Shown: positions 48,389 through 57,522 of the stretch, piece by piece
How positions within the stretch are numbered: position 1 is the first letter of the stretch
Layout of the letters: every line of letters begins with the position of its first letter
DNA from: Bifidobacterium tibiigranuli
Lineage (GTDB): Bacteria > Actinomycetota > Actinomycetes > Actinomycetales > Bifidobacteriaceae
Reading direction: 5' to 3'
DNA: 64,000 bases
Assembly (NCBI RefSeq): GCF_009371885.1
Contig: NZ_QLZA01000003.1
Span: 186,001 to 250,000, forward strand
Translations under genes and position numbers: made by a program
Notes under the pieces: model-generated
What the model saw: the letters and a program-made list of their open reading frames with translations, nothing else
Database searches by the model: none
What the model was told of the DNA's origin: nothing

Positions 48389-50167
48389 TCAAATGTCGTA
48401 ACGCCAGCTTTTGTCGGTGATGACGCGGGCCATAGCCAGGCCGACGGGCAGGCACAGGATGACCATGAAGGCGCGGAAGGCCCAGTTGAGCGCAGATTGG
48501 GTGTCGAACTGGCCGAGGTGGAACATGGCCTGATACATATAGAGGCCCGGCACCATGATCACGATCGAGGGCACGGTCAGGCAGATGCGCGGGTAGTCCA
48601 GATGCGGCGGCAGAATGCCACGGCGCACTGAGGAGCGCCAGGCCGAGGCGAGCAGGCCGGAGAGCAGCGCGCCGATGAACGCGGCGGCCTCGGGGGGCAC
48701 ACCGAAATCGACGATCGTCAGGCGCAGGGTGTCTGTTATCGCGCCGATGGACGCGGCGGTGAAGCACATGCGCTGCGGCGAGTTGAACAGCACCGAGAAG
48801 CCCCACACGCCCACGAAAGCCGCGATGAAGCGCAGCAGCCCGTTCACCCAGGGGTCGAGTCCCAGCGGCGCGAAGCCCTGCGGGTTGAGGTGCACGATGG
48901 TGGCCACCATCCACCCTGCCAGCGTGGCCATCAGGATGATCGACAGCGTGTAGGCGGTGCGCTGGATGCCGGAGGGGAAATCGATTTTCGCGATATCCAG
49001 GCCACCAGTGATCAGCGGGAATCCAGGTATCACAAACAGCATCGCGCCGATATATGCCGTGTCGTGCTGCAGCGCGACCGGGTCGAACATGCCGATCAGG
49101 CGCAGGGTGCCCACGCAGGCGAGCGCGGCGATGGCCACGCACACGAAGGTGACGAAGAACTGGTTCAGCCGCCGCGCGAACAGCAGTCGCCGCAGGTATT
49201 GGCCGATTCCGGCACCGATGAACGCGCCGATCATGTCGTAGGGCCCGCCGCCGAGCAGGAACACGAACGCGGCGCAGGCCAAAGCCGACCCGAGCCCGGA
49301 GAACAGCGGCGAGTAGAGCGGCGGGCGGCGTTCGATCAGATCGAGCCGATTGTGCACCTGACCCACGGTGATGCCAGAGCCGCCTGCTGGCAACGGCGCC
49401 GCACCGACATGGTCGAAGTGCTCGGCGTACTGGCCTTTTGGCGGCTTATGGGCGCGGCTGCGAGGCATGGCGGCAGACGGCAGCTGCCCGCCCTCGGCCG
49501 AAGCCTTGCCTTCGGCCGCGTCCCCGACTGCATTCTCACCTTCGCCTTCGCCCGCAATCACATTCTCCGCATCCTCAGCGTCCTCAGCATCCTCGCGCTC
49601 GCACCGCGCCTGCTTGACCGCGCGCATAGCGGACTTGCGCGATGCGGGGTTGTCGAGCTGCTCCACGAGTTCCTCGGAGACAGTGGGCTTGGCGTGATAC
49701 ATCGATTTCTCGCCGAGATTCACGTTGAACCAGTCAGTGAAATGCTCGAGCAGCCAGATGCGCTCGGTGTTCACGCCGGTCGTGGGCAGGTCCACGACTT
49801 CGGTGATGCGGTTCTTGCCATCGGTGCAGGACGCCTCGATGTCGGTAAGGTTCACATCGGCCCGCACATGCACACCGAGCGGGTAGGCGATGCGATGCAT
49901 CATCTCGCGCACCCGGAAGCTTCCGGTTCCCGCGCCCAGATCCAGCATGCCGACGCGCACGATGACGCTCGATTTGGCGGCGATGCCGGCTTCAGACACC
50001 GGCGTGTCCCAGTCGCGCTCGATATCCTCCATGTCCAGCGGAATGGAATGGGTGTGGAAATGCTGCACCGCCGTGGCCGTGTCCTCAGGAGTTCCTGACG
50101 CATGGTCGGCCACGTGGGCAGCCGCAGCCGTCTGTTCGCTCTGTTCGCGTTGTTGTTCGGAAGTCAC
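48389..50167 (-). CDS. thrE: ThrE-family threonine/serine exporter (fused two-part form)
   Basis: The protein has about 590 residues. An N-terminal ThrE/DUF1212-like soluble part (SFRVREMMHRIAYPLGVHVR) is followed by an acidic, Ala-rich insert (about 190-260), then about ten helices with GALLSGLLASAWRSSVRRGI and LTVPSIVIMVPGLYMYQAMF, as in ThrE. In actinobacteria ThrE exports Thr/Ser. GTG 50167 is used; ATG 50209 is in frame, but neither has a good ribosome site. It is convergent with map's flank and divergent from ppc, with promoters of both in 50168-50500. Confidence 0.85.
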   Translation of the reverse strand: MTSEQQREQSEQTAAAAHVADHASGTPEDTATAVQHFHTHSIPLDMEDIERDWDTPVSEAGIAAKSSVIVRVGMLDLGAGTGSFRVREMMHRIAYPLGVHVRADVNLTDIEASCTDGKNRITEVVDLPTTGVNTERIWLLEHFTDWFNVNLGEKSMYHAKPTVSEELVEQLDNPASRKSAMRAVKQARCEREDAEDAEDAENVIAGEGEGENAVGDAAEGKASAEGGQLPSAAMPRSRAHKPPKGQYAEHFDHVGAAPLPAGGSGITVGQVHNRLDLIERRPPLYSPLFSGLGSALACAAFVFLLGGGPYDMIGAFIGAGIGQYLRRLLFARRLNQFFVTFVCVAIAALACVGTLRLIGMFDPVALQHDTAYIGAMLFVIPGFPLITGGLDIAKIDFPSGIQRTAYTLSIILMATLAGWMVATIVHLNPQGFAPLGLDPWVNGLLRFIAAFVGVWGFSVLFNSPQRMCFTAASIGAITDTLRLTIVDFGVPPEAAAFIGALLSGLLASAWRSSVRRGILPPHLDYPRICLTVPSIVIMVPGLYMYQAMFHLGQFDTQSALNWAFRAFMVILCLPVGLAMARVITDKSWRYDI

Positions 50168-50501
50168 AATACAAGTTCTAGCGCACGCCACGTATGAGCC
50201 CGGAGCCATTCCCAACGCCGTGCCCCGCCGCCACGTTCAGCGCATTAATTCACGCATCGATTCACGCATCAACCGCATATCAACCAAGAGCAAATACGAC
50301 CGCAAACATAACCACTAATACGCGCAATATTATGCGCAATACGCCCTTCGGTAACACGAATGTCGATTTGGTAGTTTTACAATGAAGCCGCACAAACCAC
50401 CGAACGATGGCTTTGGGTTCGCAACAGCCGGTCACCACAATCGCGGAGGAGCCGCGAACGACCGACAGATCGAGCAACCGAAGTTCGGCAAAGGAGGTCT
50501 C

Positions 50502-53255
50502 ATGACACAACAGAAAACACAAGCCACGGCTGCCGGTGGTGGGCAAACGCCCGTCACCGCTCCCGCCAAGCTGCCGGAGGAGCACGAGCTCCCCGCGTCG
50601 CTGCAGCACGACATGGATCTATGTCTGGAGATTCTGCGCGATGTGGTTGGGGAATTCAACCCCGAACTGCTCAGCAAGTTCGACACCGTCCGCAATTATG
50701 TGGTGGCCGACAGCGACGCGCAGTACAGCGGGCAGGCACCGGCTGAAGCCGGGGAAAGCGGCCTGGACAAGGCACGCGAGATCATCGATGCGATGAATCT
50801 GCACGACGCCCAGCTGCTGGCCCGCGCATTCACCACCTATTTCCATCTGGCGAATCTGTGCGAGGAGAACTACCGCGTCAGCTCGCTGCATCAGCGCGAA
50901 GCCAAAGTCAGCGATGATCAGGCCGTTGATCCGGTGAACGAGCTGACCAGCACTTACCATCAGATCATCACCGAGATGGGCCCGGCGAAGGCCAAGGCGC
51001 TGCTCGACAAGCTCGAGTTCCACCCGGTGTTCACCGCGCACCCGACCGAGGCCCGCCGCAAGGCAGTGGCCGGCAAAATTCGCCGCATTGCGGTTCTGCT
51101 CAGCAACGATTCGACGCTGGGCGGCTCCAACAAGAAGGAGAACCGCCGCAGGCTCTACAACGAGATCGACGCCCTGCTGCGCACTTCGCCGATCGCGCTG
51201 AAGAAGCCGACTCCGGTCGAAGAGTCGAACACCATCCTCGATATCTTCGATGACACGCTCTTCGATACGATTCCCAAGGTCTACCGCCGCTTCGACGACT
51301 GGGTGCTGGGCGACAAGGCCGGGCTCGTGCCGCCGGTATGCCCCGCCTTCTTCCACCCGGGCAGCTGGATCGGCTCCGACCGCGACGGCAACCCGAACGT
51401 CACCGCCAAGGTCAGCCGCAAGGTCGCCCGCAAGTTCACCGACCATGTCATCACTGCGCTTGAGGGCGCGACCCGCACTGTCGGGCGCAATCTGACGATG
51501 GAATCGGGCACGACGCCGCCCAGCCCCGAGCTGCTTCAGCTGTGGAGCCATCTCAAGGAGATGAGCGAGCGCCTGACCGACAAGGCCACCCTGATTTCCA
51601 CGCAGGAGCCGCATCGCGCGACCATGCTCGTGATGGCCGACAAGCTGCACTACACGATCGAGCGCGACGCCGATCTCATGTATCACAGTTGCGACGAGTT
51701 CCTTGACGATCTGCGGATCGTGCAGCGTTCGCTCGCCGAGGCCGGCGACCCGCGCGCCGCCTACGGCCCGGTCCAGGACCTGATCTGGAAGGCTGAGACC
51801 TTCGGCTTCCACATGGTCGAGATGGAGTTCCGCCAGCATTCGGTGGTGCATTCGCGCGCGCTGGAGGATATCCGCGAGCACGGCCTGCACGGCGAGCGCG
51901 GCGATTTGCAGCCCATGACGCACGAGGTGCTCGATACCTTCCGCGCGCTCGGCTCGATTCAGAAGCGCAACGGCATGAAGGCCGCGCGCCGCTACATCAT
52001 CTCCTTCACCAAGTCGGCGCAGAACATCCGCGACGTGTACGAGCTCAACCGCATGGCGTTCGCGCACCCCGAGGACGTGCCGACCATCGACGTGATCCCG
52101 CTGTTCGAGCAGCTTCAGGACCTCGAGAATTCCGTCGATGTGCTCGAGGAAATGATCAAGATCCCCGAGGTGCAGGCTCGTCTCAAGGCCACTGGCGGCA
52201 AGATGGAAGTCATGCTTGGCTACTCGGATTCCTCCAAGGACGCCGGCCCGACCACCGCTACGCTCGCACTGCATTCCGCGCAGGACCGCATCGCCAAGTG
52301 GGCGAAGAGCCATGACATCGATTTGACCCTGTTCCACGGTCGCGGCGGCGCTGTCGGTCGTGGCGGCGGCCCCGCGAATCGCGCGGTGCTGGCCCAGCCG
52401 GTCGGCTCGGTCAATTGCCGCTTCAAGCTCACCGAGCAGGGCGAGATCATCTTCGCCCGGTACGGCAACCCCGTGCTCGCCGTGCGCCATGTCGAGTCGG
52501 TCGCGGCTGCCACCATGCTGCAGTCCGCGCCGAGCGTGGAGAAGACCAACACCGAGACGACCGAGAAATACCAGGATATGGCGAACACGCTGAGCGATAT
52601 CTCGCACAAGCGCTTCCTCGATCTGATCAAGGCCGACGATTTCGCCCCGTGGTTCTCCACTGTGACGCCGCTGACCGAGGTCGGCCTGCTGCCGATCGGC
52701 TCGCGCCCCGCCAAGCGAGGCCTTGGTGCCAAGTCGCTTGACGATCTGCGCACGATTCCCTGGGTGTTCTCTTGGGCGCAGGCGCGCATCAACCTCGCCG
52801 CATGGTACGGCCTGGGAACGGCCTGCGAGCAGTTCGGCGACCTTGCTGCGTTGCGCGAGGCGTACAAGGAATGGCCGCTGTTCACCACCTTCATCGATAA
52901 CATCGAGATGTCGATCGCGAAGACGGACGAGCGCATCGCCAAGATGTATCTGGCGCTGGGCGACCGCGACGATCTGCGCGACAAGGTGCTTGAGGAGATG
53001 GAGCTGACCCGCAAGTGGGTGCTGCTCATCGTCGACGACGAATGGCCGCTGCAGCACCGTCATGTGCTCGGCCGCGCCGTACGCATCCGCTCGCCGTACG
53101 TCGACGCGCTGTCGGTCACGCAGGTGCTCGCGCTGCGGACGCTGCGCAAGAAGGTGGACAAGGAAGAGCTGAGCGAAAGCCAGCAGGCCGGGTTCATCTA
53201 CCTGATTCTGTGCACCGTTTCGGGAGTCGCCGCCGGCCTGCAGAACACGGGCTGA
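50502..53255 (+). CDS. ppc: Phosphoenolpyruvate carboxylase
   Basis: The 917-residue enzyme starts after the strong site AAAGGAGG. It shows the motif FTAHPTEARRKAV with the catalytic His, GSWIGSDRDGNPNVT, VMLGYSDSSKDAGPTTATLA, LFHGRGGAVGRGGGPA, and the C-terminal ...LIVDDEWPLQHRH...SGVAAGLQNTG. It makes oxaloacetate from PEP and bicarbonate. A beta-carbonic anhydrase gene follows, which can supply the bicarbonate. All motifs are intact. Confidence 0.97.
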   Translation: MTQQKTQATAAGGGQTPVTAPAKLPEEHELPASLQHDMDLCLEILRDVVGEFNPELLSKFDTVRNYVVADSDAQYSGQAPAEAGESGLDKAREIIDAMNLHDAQLLARAFTTYFHLANLCEENYRVSSLHQREAKVSDDQAVDPVNELTSTYHQIITEMGPAKAKALLDKLEFHPVFTAHPTEARRKAVAGKIRRIAVLLSNDSTLGGSNKKENRRRLYNEIDALLRTSPIALKKPTPVEESNTILDIFDDTLFDTIPKVYRRFDDWVLGDKAGLVPPVCPAFFHPGSWIGSDRDGNPNVTAKVSRKVARKFTDHVITALEGATRTVGRNLTMESGTTPPSPELLQLWSHLKEMSERLTDKATLISTQEPHRATMLVMADKLHYTIERDADLMYHSCDEFLDDLRIVQRSLAEAGDPRAAYGPVQDLIWKAETFGFHMVEMEFRQHSVVHSRALEDIREHGLHGERGDLQPMTHEVLDTFRALGSIQKRNGMKAARRYIISFTKSAQNIRDVYELNRMAFAHPEDVPTIDVIPLFEQLQDLENSVDVLEEMIKIPEVQARLKATGGKMEVMLGYSDSSKDAGPTTATLALHSAQDRIAKWAKSHDIDLTLFHGRGGAVGRGGGPANRAVLAQPVGSVNCRFKLTEQGEIIFARYGNPVLAVRHVESVAAATMLQSAPSVEKTNTETTEKYQDMANTLSDISHKRFLDLIKADDFAPWFSTVTPLTEVGLLPIGSRPAKRGLGAKSLDDLRTIPWVFSWAQARINLAAWYGLGTACEQFGDLAALREAYKEWPLFTTFIDNIEMSIAKTDERIAKMYLALGDRDDLRDKVLEEMELTRKWVLLIVDDEWPLQHRHVLGRAVRIRSPYVDALSVTQVLALRTLRKKVDKEELSESQQAGFIYLILCTVSGVAAGLQNTG

Positions 53256-53341
53256 TTCGGTTGTGACCCGGATTCGGACGGATGAAAGCGGTTGTGCATG
53301 ATTTTGCACGCCGCGCCCCGTCCGGCTTCATCCGGTATAAA

Positions 53342-53395
53342 CCGCGCGGGGCGAGTTGGGAATCTTCGGGTTCCGGCCCGCCTCGCGCGGTTTTT
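53342..53395 (+). terminator. Terminator after ppc
   Basis: CCGCGCGGGGCG (53342) pairs with CGCCTCGCGCGG (53379), with an inner GGAA/TTCC stem, followed by TTTTT. It lies 87 bp after the ppc stop. An overlapping hairpin precedes it. Confidence 0.85.
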
Positions 53396-53572
53396 GCGTA
53401 TGTGCGTATTTGCGTATGCAGCGGCTTGCCGAACCCAATTTTGATTGTTTACACCATTTATATTCGTGCGCGACTATCATGGCGAAAGGCTATGCAGCAG
53501 CGGCCGCAACCGGCGATACAACAGCAAGCCAATATGGCAATAGCCGATATGACGCGATATGAGAGGAAAGCC

Positions 53573-54259
53573 ATGACCGACGAATCCAATGCGCAACCCG
53601 AGCACTCCGAGCAACCTGAAACGACCGAGGCGAAGGCCACGGCCGCGTGGAGCCGCATGCTGGCCGGCAACCGTCGATTCTCGCAAGGAAGCGCCGAGCA
53701 TCCGTGGCAGGACAAGGAGACGCGCGAATCGCTTATCGATGCGCAGCACCCGGATGCAGCCGTGCTCTCCTGCTCGGATTCGCGCGTGCCGCCGGAAATC
53801 GTCTTCGATCAAGGCCTAGGTGATATGTTCACGATTCGCACGGCCGGCGAAGTGCTTGACGATGCGGTTGTCGCCTCGCTCGAATTCGCCGTGGAAGCGC
53901 TTAAGGTCAGCCTGCTCGTCGTGCTCGGGCACGAGCATTGCGGCGCGGTCGCCTCGACAGTCGCCCAGCTTAAAACGCTGATTGACGATTCGACGCTCGA
54001 CGGCCAGAGCGATCTCGCCAAGACCATCGCCGAATCGGACTCCATCATCACGCGCTCCGTCGGCGCATCGATTCAGGCCGCGCGCGAATCCGACCTCACC
54101 AGCACCGACGACTTCGAGCGCGTGCACGTCGCCCGCACCATCGAAGCCCTCGTCAACGGCTCCACAACCATCCGTCAGGCCATCGCCGAGCAGCGGGTGA
54201 CCATCGTCGGCGCCCGCTACCAGGTCACCAACGGCAAGGTCGAAGTCCTGTCGTTCTGA
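53573..54259 (+). CDS. Beta-class carbonic anhydrase
   Basis: The 228-residue protein starts after GAGAGGAAAG. Zinc ligands are Cys in LSCSDSRVPPE and His/Cys in VLGHEHCGAVAS, with the catalytic Asp-Arg pair in SDSR. It interconverts CO2 and bicarbonate. The N-terminus is Glu/Thr-rich. Placed behind ppc, which uses bicarbonate, it makes sense as an anaplerotic pair; terminators between them suggest separate transcripts. Confidence 0.94.
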   Translation: MTDESNAQPEHSEQPETTEAKATAAWSRMLAGNRRFSQGSAEHPWQDKETRESLIDAQHPDAAVLSCSDSRVPPEIVFDQGLGDMFTIRTAGEVLDDAVVASLEFAVEALKVSLLVVLGHEHCGAVASTVAQLKTLIDDSTLDGQSDLAKTIAESDSIITRSVGASIQAARESDLTSTDDFERVHVARTIEALVNGSTTIRQAIAEQRVTIVGARYQVTNGKVEVLSF

Positions 54260-54539
54260 GCGGTTCGGACGGCGGAACGGCCATATGCGAGTAAGAGCAT
54301 TATGCCGCTTAGCGTTTCACCATGTTCGGTTTGCCTGTTCATGCCGCTGCCACGGCTATGCCGTCGCGATTTATCAGTTTTGAAGGTAGTTAAGGGTGGC
54401 GTGCGGCTGATGCGCACATCTATTAAGCACATCTGGGACGATTACGCAGATTTGCATGTTCAGACGGCCCTTTGCTGATTCTTGGGAATGGCGGTATTCC
54501 GCCAAAACGCGCTATGGCGAATTCGTCGTCTACTTGGCG

Positions 54540-54679
54540 AAGTGCTTAATACGCGAAAAAAGTGCTGAATAGACGCCCACAGCGGCTGCGTCGGCGGCAA
54601 CCACGAAAATCGCAGCATCGGCACTACAATCCGACACTACTTTCATCTATTCAGCACTTTTTTCGCGTATTAAGCACTT
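54540..54679. repeat. Perfect inverted pair of 34-bp direct-repeat blocks
   Basis: The block at 54540-54573 holds AAGTGCTTAATACGCG, an A-run, then GTGCTGAATAGA. Its exact complement occupies 54646-54679, 72 bp away. Within each block the two GTGCTnAATA cores are 20 bp apart. Further single cores lie near 54418 and 54790. A GGCGGTATTCCGCC palindrome at about 54491 matches the tip of the family A element. The stretch 54260-55106 has no supported gene. Confidence 0.85.
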
Positions 54680-54921
54680 GCGAAAGTACAAGCACATCAT
54701 ACTCAGACACAGATTCGCGGCATTCCGCCGATTATGAGTGCATGACAATGTCTGGGAAGACCCTGTTGACACGGCCATACGCAGAAATCTGCTTAATAGA
54801 TGAAGAGGAGACAGTCTTTGTCGCTCCTTTGCTCTGCGAGCCGCCCAGCCGCAGGACATTCGACCGTAAGGTCCCGGTTGCGAGTCGTTGGCGGCGAACC
54901 GTTGCCGTCGACCGTTCACTT

Positions 54922-55034
54922 GCGTCGCTTTTCTTACGGTAATTGGACCCTGCCGTAAGAATTGTAACGTTCTGCGGACCTATTATGTGACGTTTTGTAC
55001 GCCAGCCTCACGTTAGCGTACAAAAGGCGACGCT
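54922..55034. repeat. Two-hairpin element, family C copy 3
   Basis: The closing arm CGTTAGCGTACAAAAGGCGA (55011) matches copy 2. In the first hairpin the stem is CTTACGG with CCGTAAG, where copies 1 and 2 have GTACG with CGTGC: both sides changed together. The loop GACCCTG is conserved. Confidence 0.82.
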
Positions 55035-55106
55035 GAACGCTGATCGTCGGCGATACATCACGGATGACAGCCGCACGCGAACCGCGAGCCATAAACCGTA
55101 CACAAC

Positions 55107-56207
55107 CTAAAGCGCGCGCAGATACTCGCCCAGATGCGGCACGGCGAATTCCACATAGCCGTGATCGGCTGGCCGGATGAGCTTGTCCTCAATAAGAACT
55201 GCGCGGTATTTGTCCGCCCAGCTGCGGCTTCGCCGCGCGCGCTCGGCGATGTCGGCCACTCTCGTGGGATTCGGCGAATCCTGGGCCATCGCGGTGAGAA
55301 ACAGCCGTTCCGCGCCCGTCGTGCCATTCAATGCCGGAGCGCATACGGCGTCCTCGAAAGCCAGCATCGCATCGCCAGCCCCCGTGTTCACATCGTCAGC
55401 GGTGATGACGGCGGAGCCGCGACGCTGCGCGGACTGCCACATGTAATACCCCACGAGCTGTACCATGTACGGGTAGCCCTCGGAGCGGCGGGCGGCATCG
55501 AGCGCATCCGAATCGCTGATGGTCTTACCCGACTCGGCAACGCTCTGGACGAACGCGCCTCTGACATCCGGCAGCGCGATATTGTCGAGCTCGCGCCGCA
55601 ACGCGCGGCGCAGGAACGTCGTCACCTCGTTATCCAGCAGGTCGTTGACCATGTACGGCAGACCGGCGAAGACGATGGCGATGCCTTTCTTCTCAGCGTC
55701 AGGCGTGTCGCTTTCATCGGCATCCGTGATGACGTGCTGCACAGCCGTAGCGATCGCCACGAGATCCTCACGCGAGGCGGCCTGCGTCTCATCGATGGTG
55801 ATGAGGATACCTTTGCCCCTGCCGATCTTTCGGCTGGCGAGTCGCCTGTTCAGCGCGTTGCGCAAGGTCAGCGGACTGGTCTGCGCGGAAAAATGCGCCT
55901 GTCCGAGGCTGGCGGAGATAACGCCTGGGACAGCCACCGTCGGGCTGATTTCCGCCTCGTCAAGCTGCAACTTTTCGGGCGTCAGCGCCGCCACCAGCCT
56001 CGCAACCAATCCTTGAGAAGCGGTTTCCGCGATGGTCTCCCAGTGCTGCGCCTTGGCGATGCGCCGGAATTCGGTAAGCATAACTGTCTTGCCGAAGCCG
56101 CGCCGCCCAGTGACGAGCATGATGCGCCCCGGCGCACCGACGCCGTTTTTCAGCGATTCGGAGAAGTCATCGATAATCGCCTGCCGCCCGATGAGTATGG
56201 GCGGCAT
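55107..56207 (-). CDS. AAA-type ATPase, N-terminus out of frame
   Basis: As read from ATG 56207 it gives 366 residues: ILIGRQAIIDDFSESLKNG, Walker A LVTGRRGFGKTVMLTEF, Walker B ILITIDETQAASREDLV, sensor-like VFAGLPYMVNDLLDNE, then a winged-helix-like end (RVADIAERARRSRSWADKYR). A better start with AAGGAGG lies at 56248 and reads MVAETNPFKPTAGK, but is one base out of frame with the body. NPF-x-P is a common start in this ATPase group. So one base is probably missing near 56205. The family is often of unknown function. It stands alone among repeats. Confidence 0.8.
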   Translation of the reverse strand: MPPILIGRQAIIDDFSESLKNGVGAPGRIMLVTGRRGFGKTVMLTEFRRIAKAQHWETIAETASQGLVARLVAALTPEKLQLDEAEISPTVAVPGVISASLGQAHFSAQTSPLTLRNALNRRLASRKIGRGKGILITIDETQAASREDLVAIATAVQHVITDADESDTPDAEKKGIAIVFAGLPYMVNDLLDNEVTTFLRRALRRELDNIALPDVRGAFVQSVAESGKTISDSDALDAARRSEGYPYMVQLVGYYMWQSAQRRGSAVITADDVNTGAGDAMLAFEDAVCAPALNGTTGAERLFLTAMAQDSPNPTRVADIAERARRSRSWADKYRAVLIEDKLIRPADHGYVEFAVPHLGEYLRAL

Positions 56208-56612
56208 TTGCCAGCCGTCGGCTTGAATGGATTGGTCTCCGCTACCATATCGCGCCTCCTTGTATGACTTGTATAGCTTATGCGGCTGTATGCCCCATGC
56301 CCTGCTTATATGACGCGTTATGCACTATCTACCACGAACACACACCATATTACACGATTACACACCATAATATACGATTACGTACTCTTGTACATGACGC
56401 TCATATCGCCGGCAATCATCGTGCCAAGTGGTACGCAGAAAATCCGGAGGTCATAAGCCAAAAATCATAAGTCACAAGCCGCGAAACCGCATACGAGGCT
56501 CGTAGCATGTGAGTACTGTGGAGCCGCGCCTCTTTTTGGAGCTTCGCATGGTAGGTTGACCGTGTTTGCATTGCCAAGGGAACCAATTGTCAAGGGAAAC
56601 CACGAGTCACCA
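56208..56612. other. Gap with N-terminal segment of the ATPase and 21-bp tandem repeat
   Basis: 56207-56248 holds the out-of-frame first codons of the ATPase. At 56340-56380 a 20-21-bp unit (ACACACCATATTACACGATT) occurs twice with three changes. Promoters for the ATPase and for the membrane-protein gene should lie here. Confidence 0.55.
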
Positions 56613-57401
56613 ATGAACGCTCATATGAACATCGAACATGCAGCACACCAGCCGAACCATTACGCTTCTGCCAAAGTACCCAGGCTTATCGCCGCATTCT
56701 GGATCGTCAAGCTGCTTACCACGGCATTCGGCGAGGCCTTCTCCGACTATTCCGTGGTCGCGGTGGATCCGCATATCGCGGTGATTGGCGCAGGAATCGT
56801 GCTGATCGTCGCCCTGGTCATCCAGCTGCGCATGCCATGTTACAACGCGCTGGCGTATTGGTTCGCTGTGACGATGGTCGCCGTGTTCGGCACGATGGCG
56901 GCCGACGTGCTGCATGTGCAGTTCGGCGTGCCCTACGAGGCTTCCACAGGCGGCTTCGCCATTGCGCTGGCGATCGTATTCATCGTGTGGCACAAGGTCG
57001 AGGGAACCTTGAATATTCACAGCATTACGACCCCGCGGCGGGAGATCTTCTACTGGCTGGCGGTGATGGCCGCCTTCGCGCTCGGCACGGCCGCAAGCGA
57101 CATGGTAGCAACGACCTTCCACCTGGGCTACATCGGGTCGCTGGTGCTCTTCGCGGTGCTGATCACAGTGCCGACAGCCGTTCTTGCGCTGTGCAAGGCC
57201 AATACGGTGCTGCTGTTCTGGTACGCCTACGTGCTGACGCGGCCGGTGGGGGCGTCAGCGGCAGATTTCCTCGGCAAGCCGAAAACAGCGGGCGGCATGG
57301 GATTCGGCGATGGGCCAGTGGCGCTGATTCTCGGCATCGTCATGGCGATTGCCGTTGGATACCTGGCTGTTTCGCGCGTCGACAGACAAGAGGCGAACTA
57401 G
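56613..57401 (+). CDS. Membrane protein of the COG4705 type, unknown function
   Basis: The protein of about 262 residues has seven or so helices. It repeats a pattern in which a helix ends in small residues and Asp: IVKLLTTAFGEAFSDY, AVFGTMAADVLH, FALGTAASDMVA, YVLTRPVGASAADFLG. That internal repeat with Thr/Gly/Asp is typical of this uncharacterised family. Start at 56613 is chosen; 56625 is also possible, and the ribosome site is poor. It is followed 120 bp later by the CBS-domain gene on the same strand. Confidence 0.8.
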   Translation: MNAHMNIEHAAHQPNHYASAKVPRLIAAFWIVKLLTTAFGEAFSDYSVVAVDPHIAVIGAGIVLIVALVIQLRMPCYNALAYWFAVTMVAVFGTMAADVLHVQFGVPYEASTGGFAIALAIVFIVWHKVEGTLNIHSITTPRREIFYWLAVMAAFALGTAASDMVATTFHLGYIGSLVLFAVLITVPTAVLALCKANTVLLFWYAYVLTRPVGASAADFLGKPKTAGGMGFGDGPVALILGIVMAIAVGYLAVSRVDRQEAN

Positions 57402-57522
57402 GTACGCCTCGCTTCTGTACGAGCACTGACCTACATAAGCCCTTCGACTGCAGGCTAAGCCTTATGCCAAACCGAACCAAAGCCACACCCCAAAGACCGG
57501 GCGCTCCCCTAGAGTGGAGTTC

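Noticed and set aside
50619..53309. 896-codon open frame antisense to ppc
   Set aside because: It mirrors a strongly conserved enzyme; high-GC codon use opens the opposite frame. It has no ribosome site and no domain.
55107..56248. AAA ATPase as part of a defence system
   Set aside because: No nuclease, methylase or other effector gene is adjacent; it stands alone.
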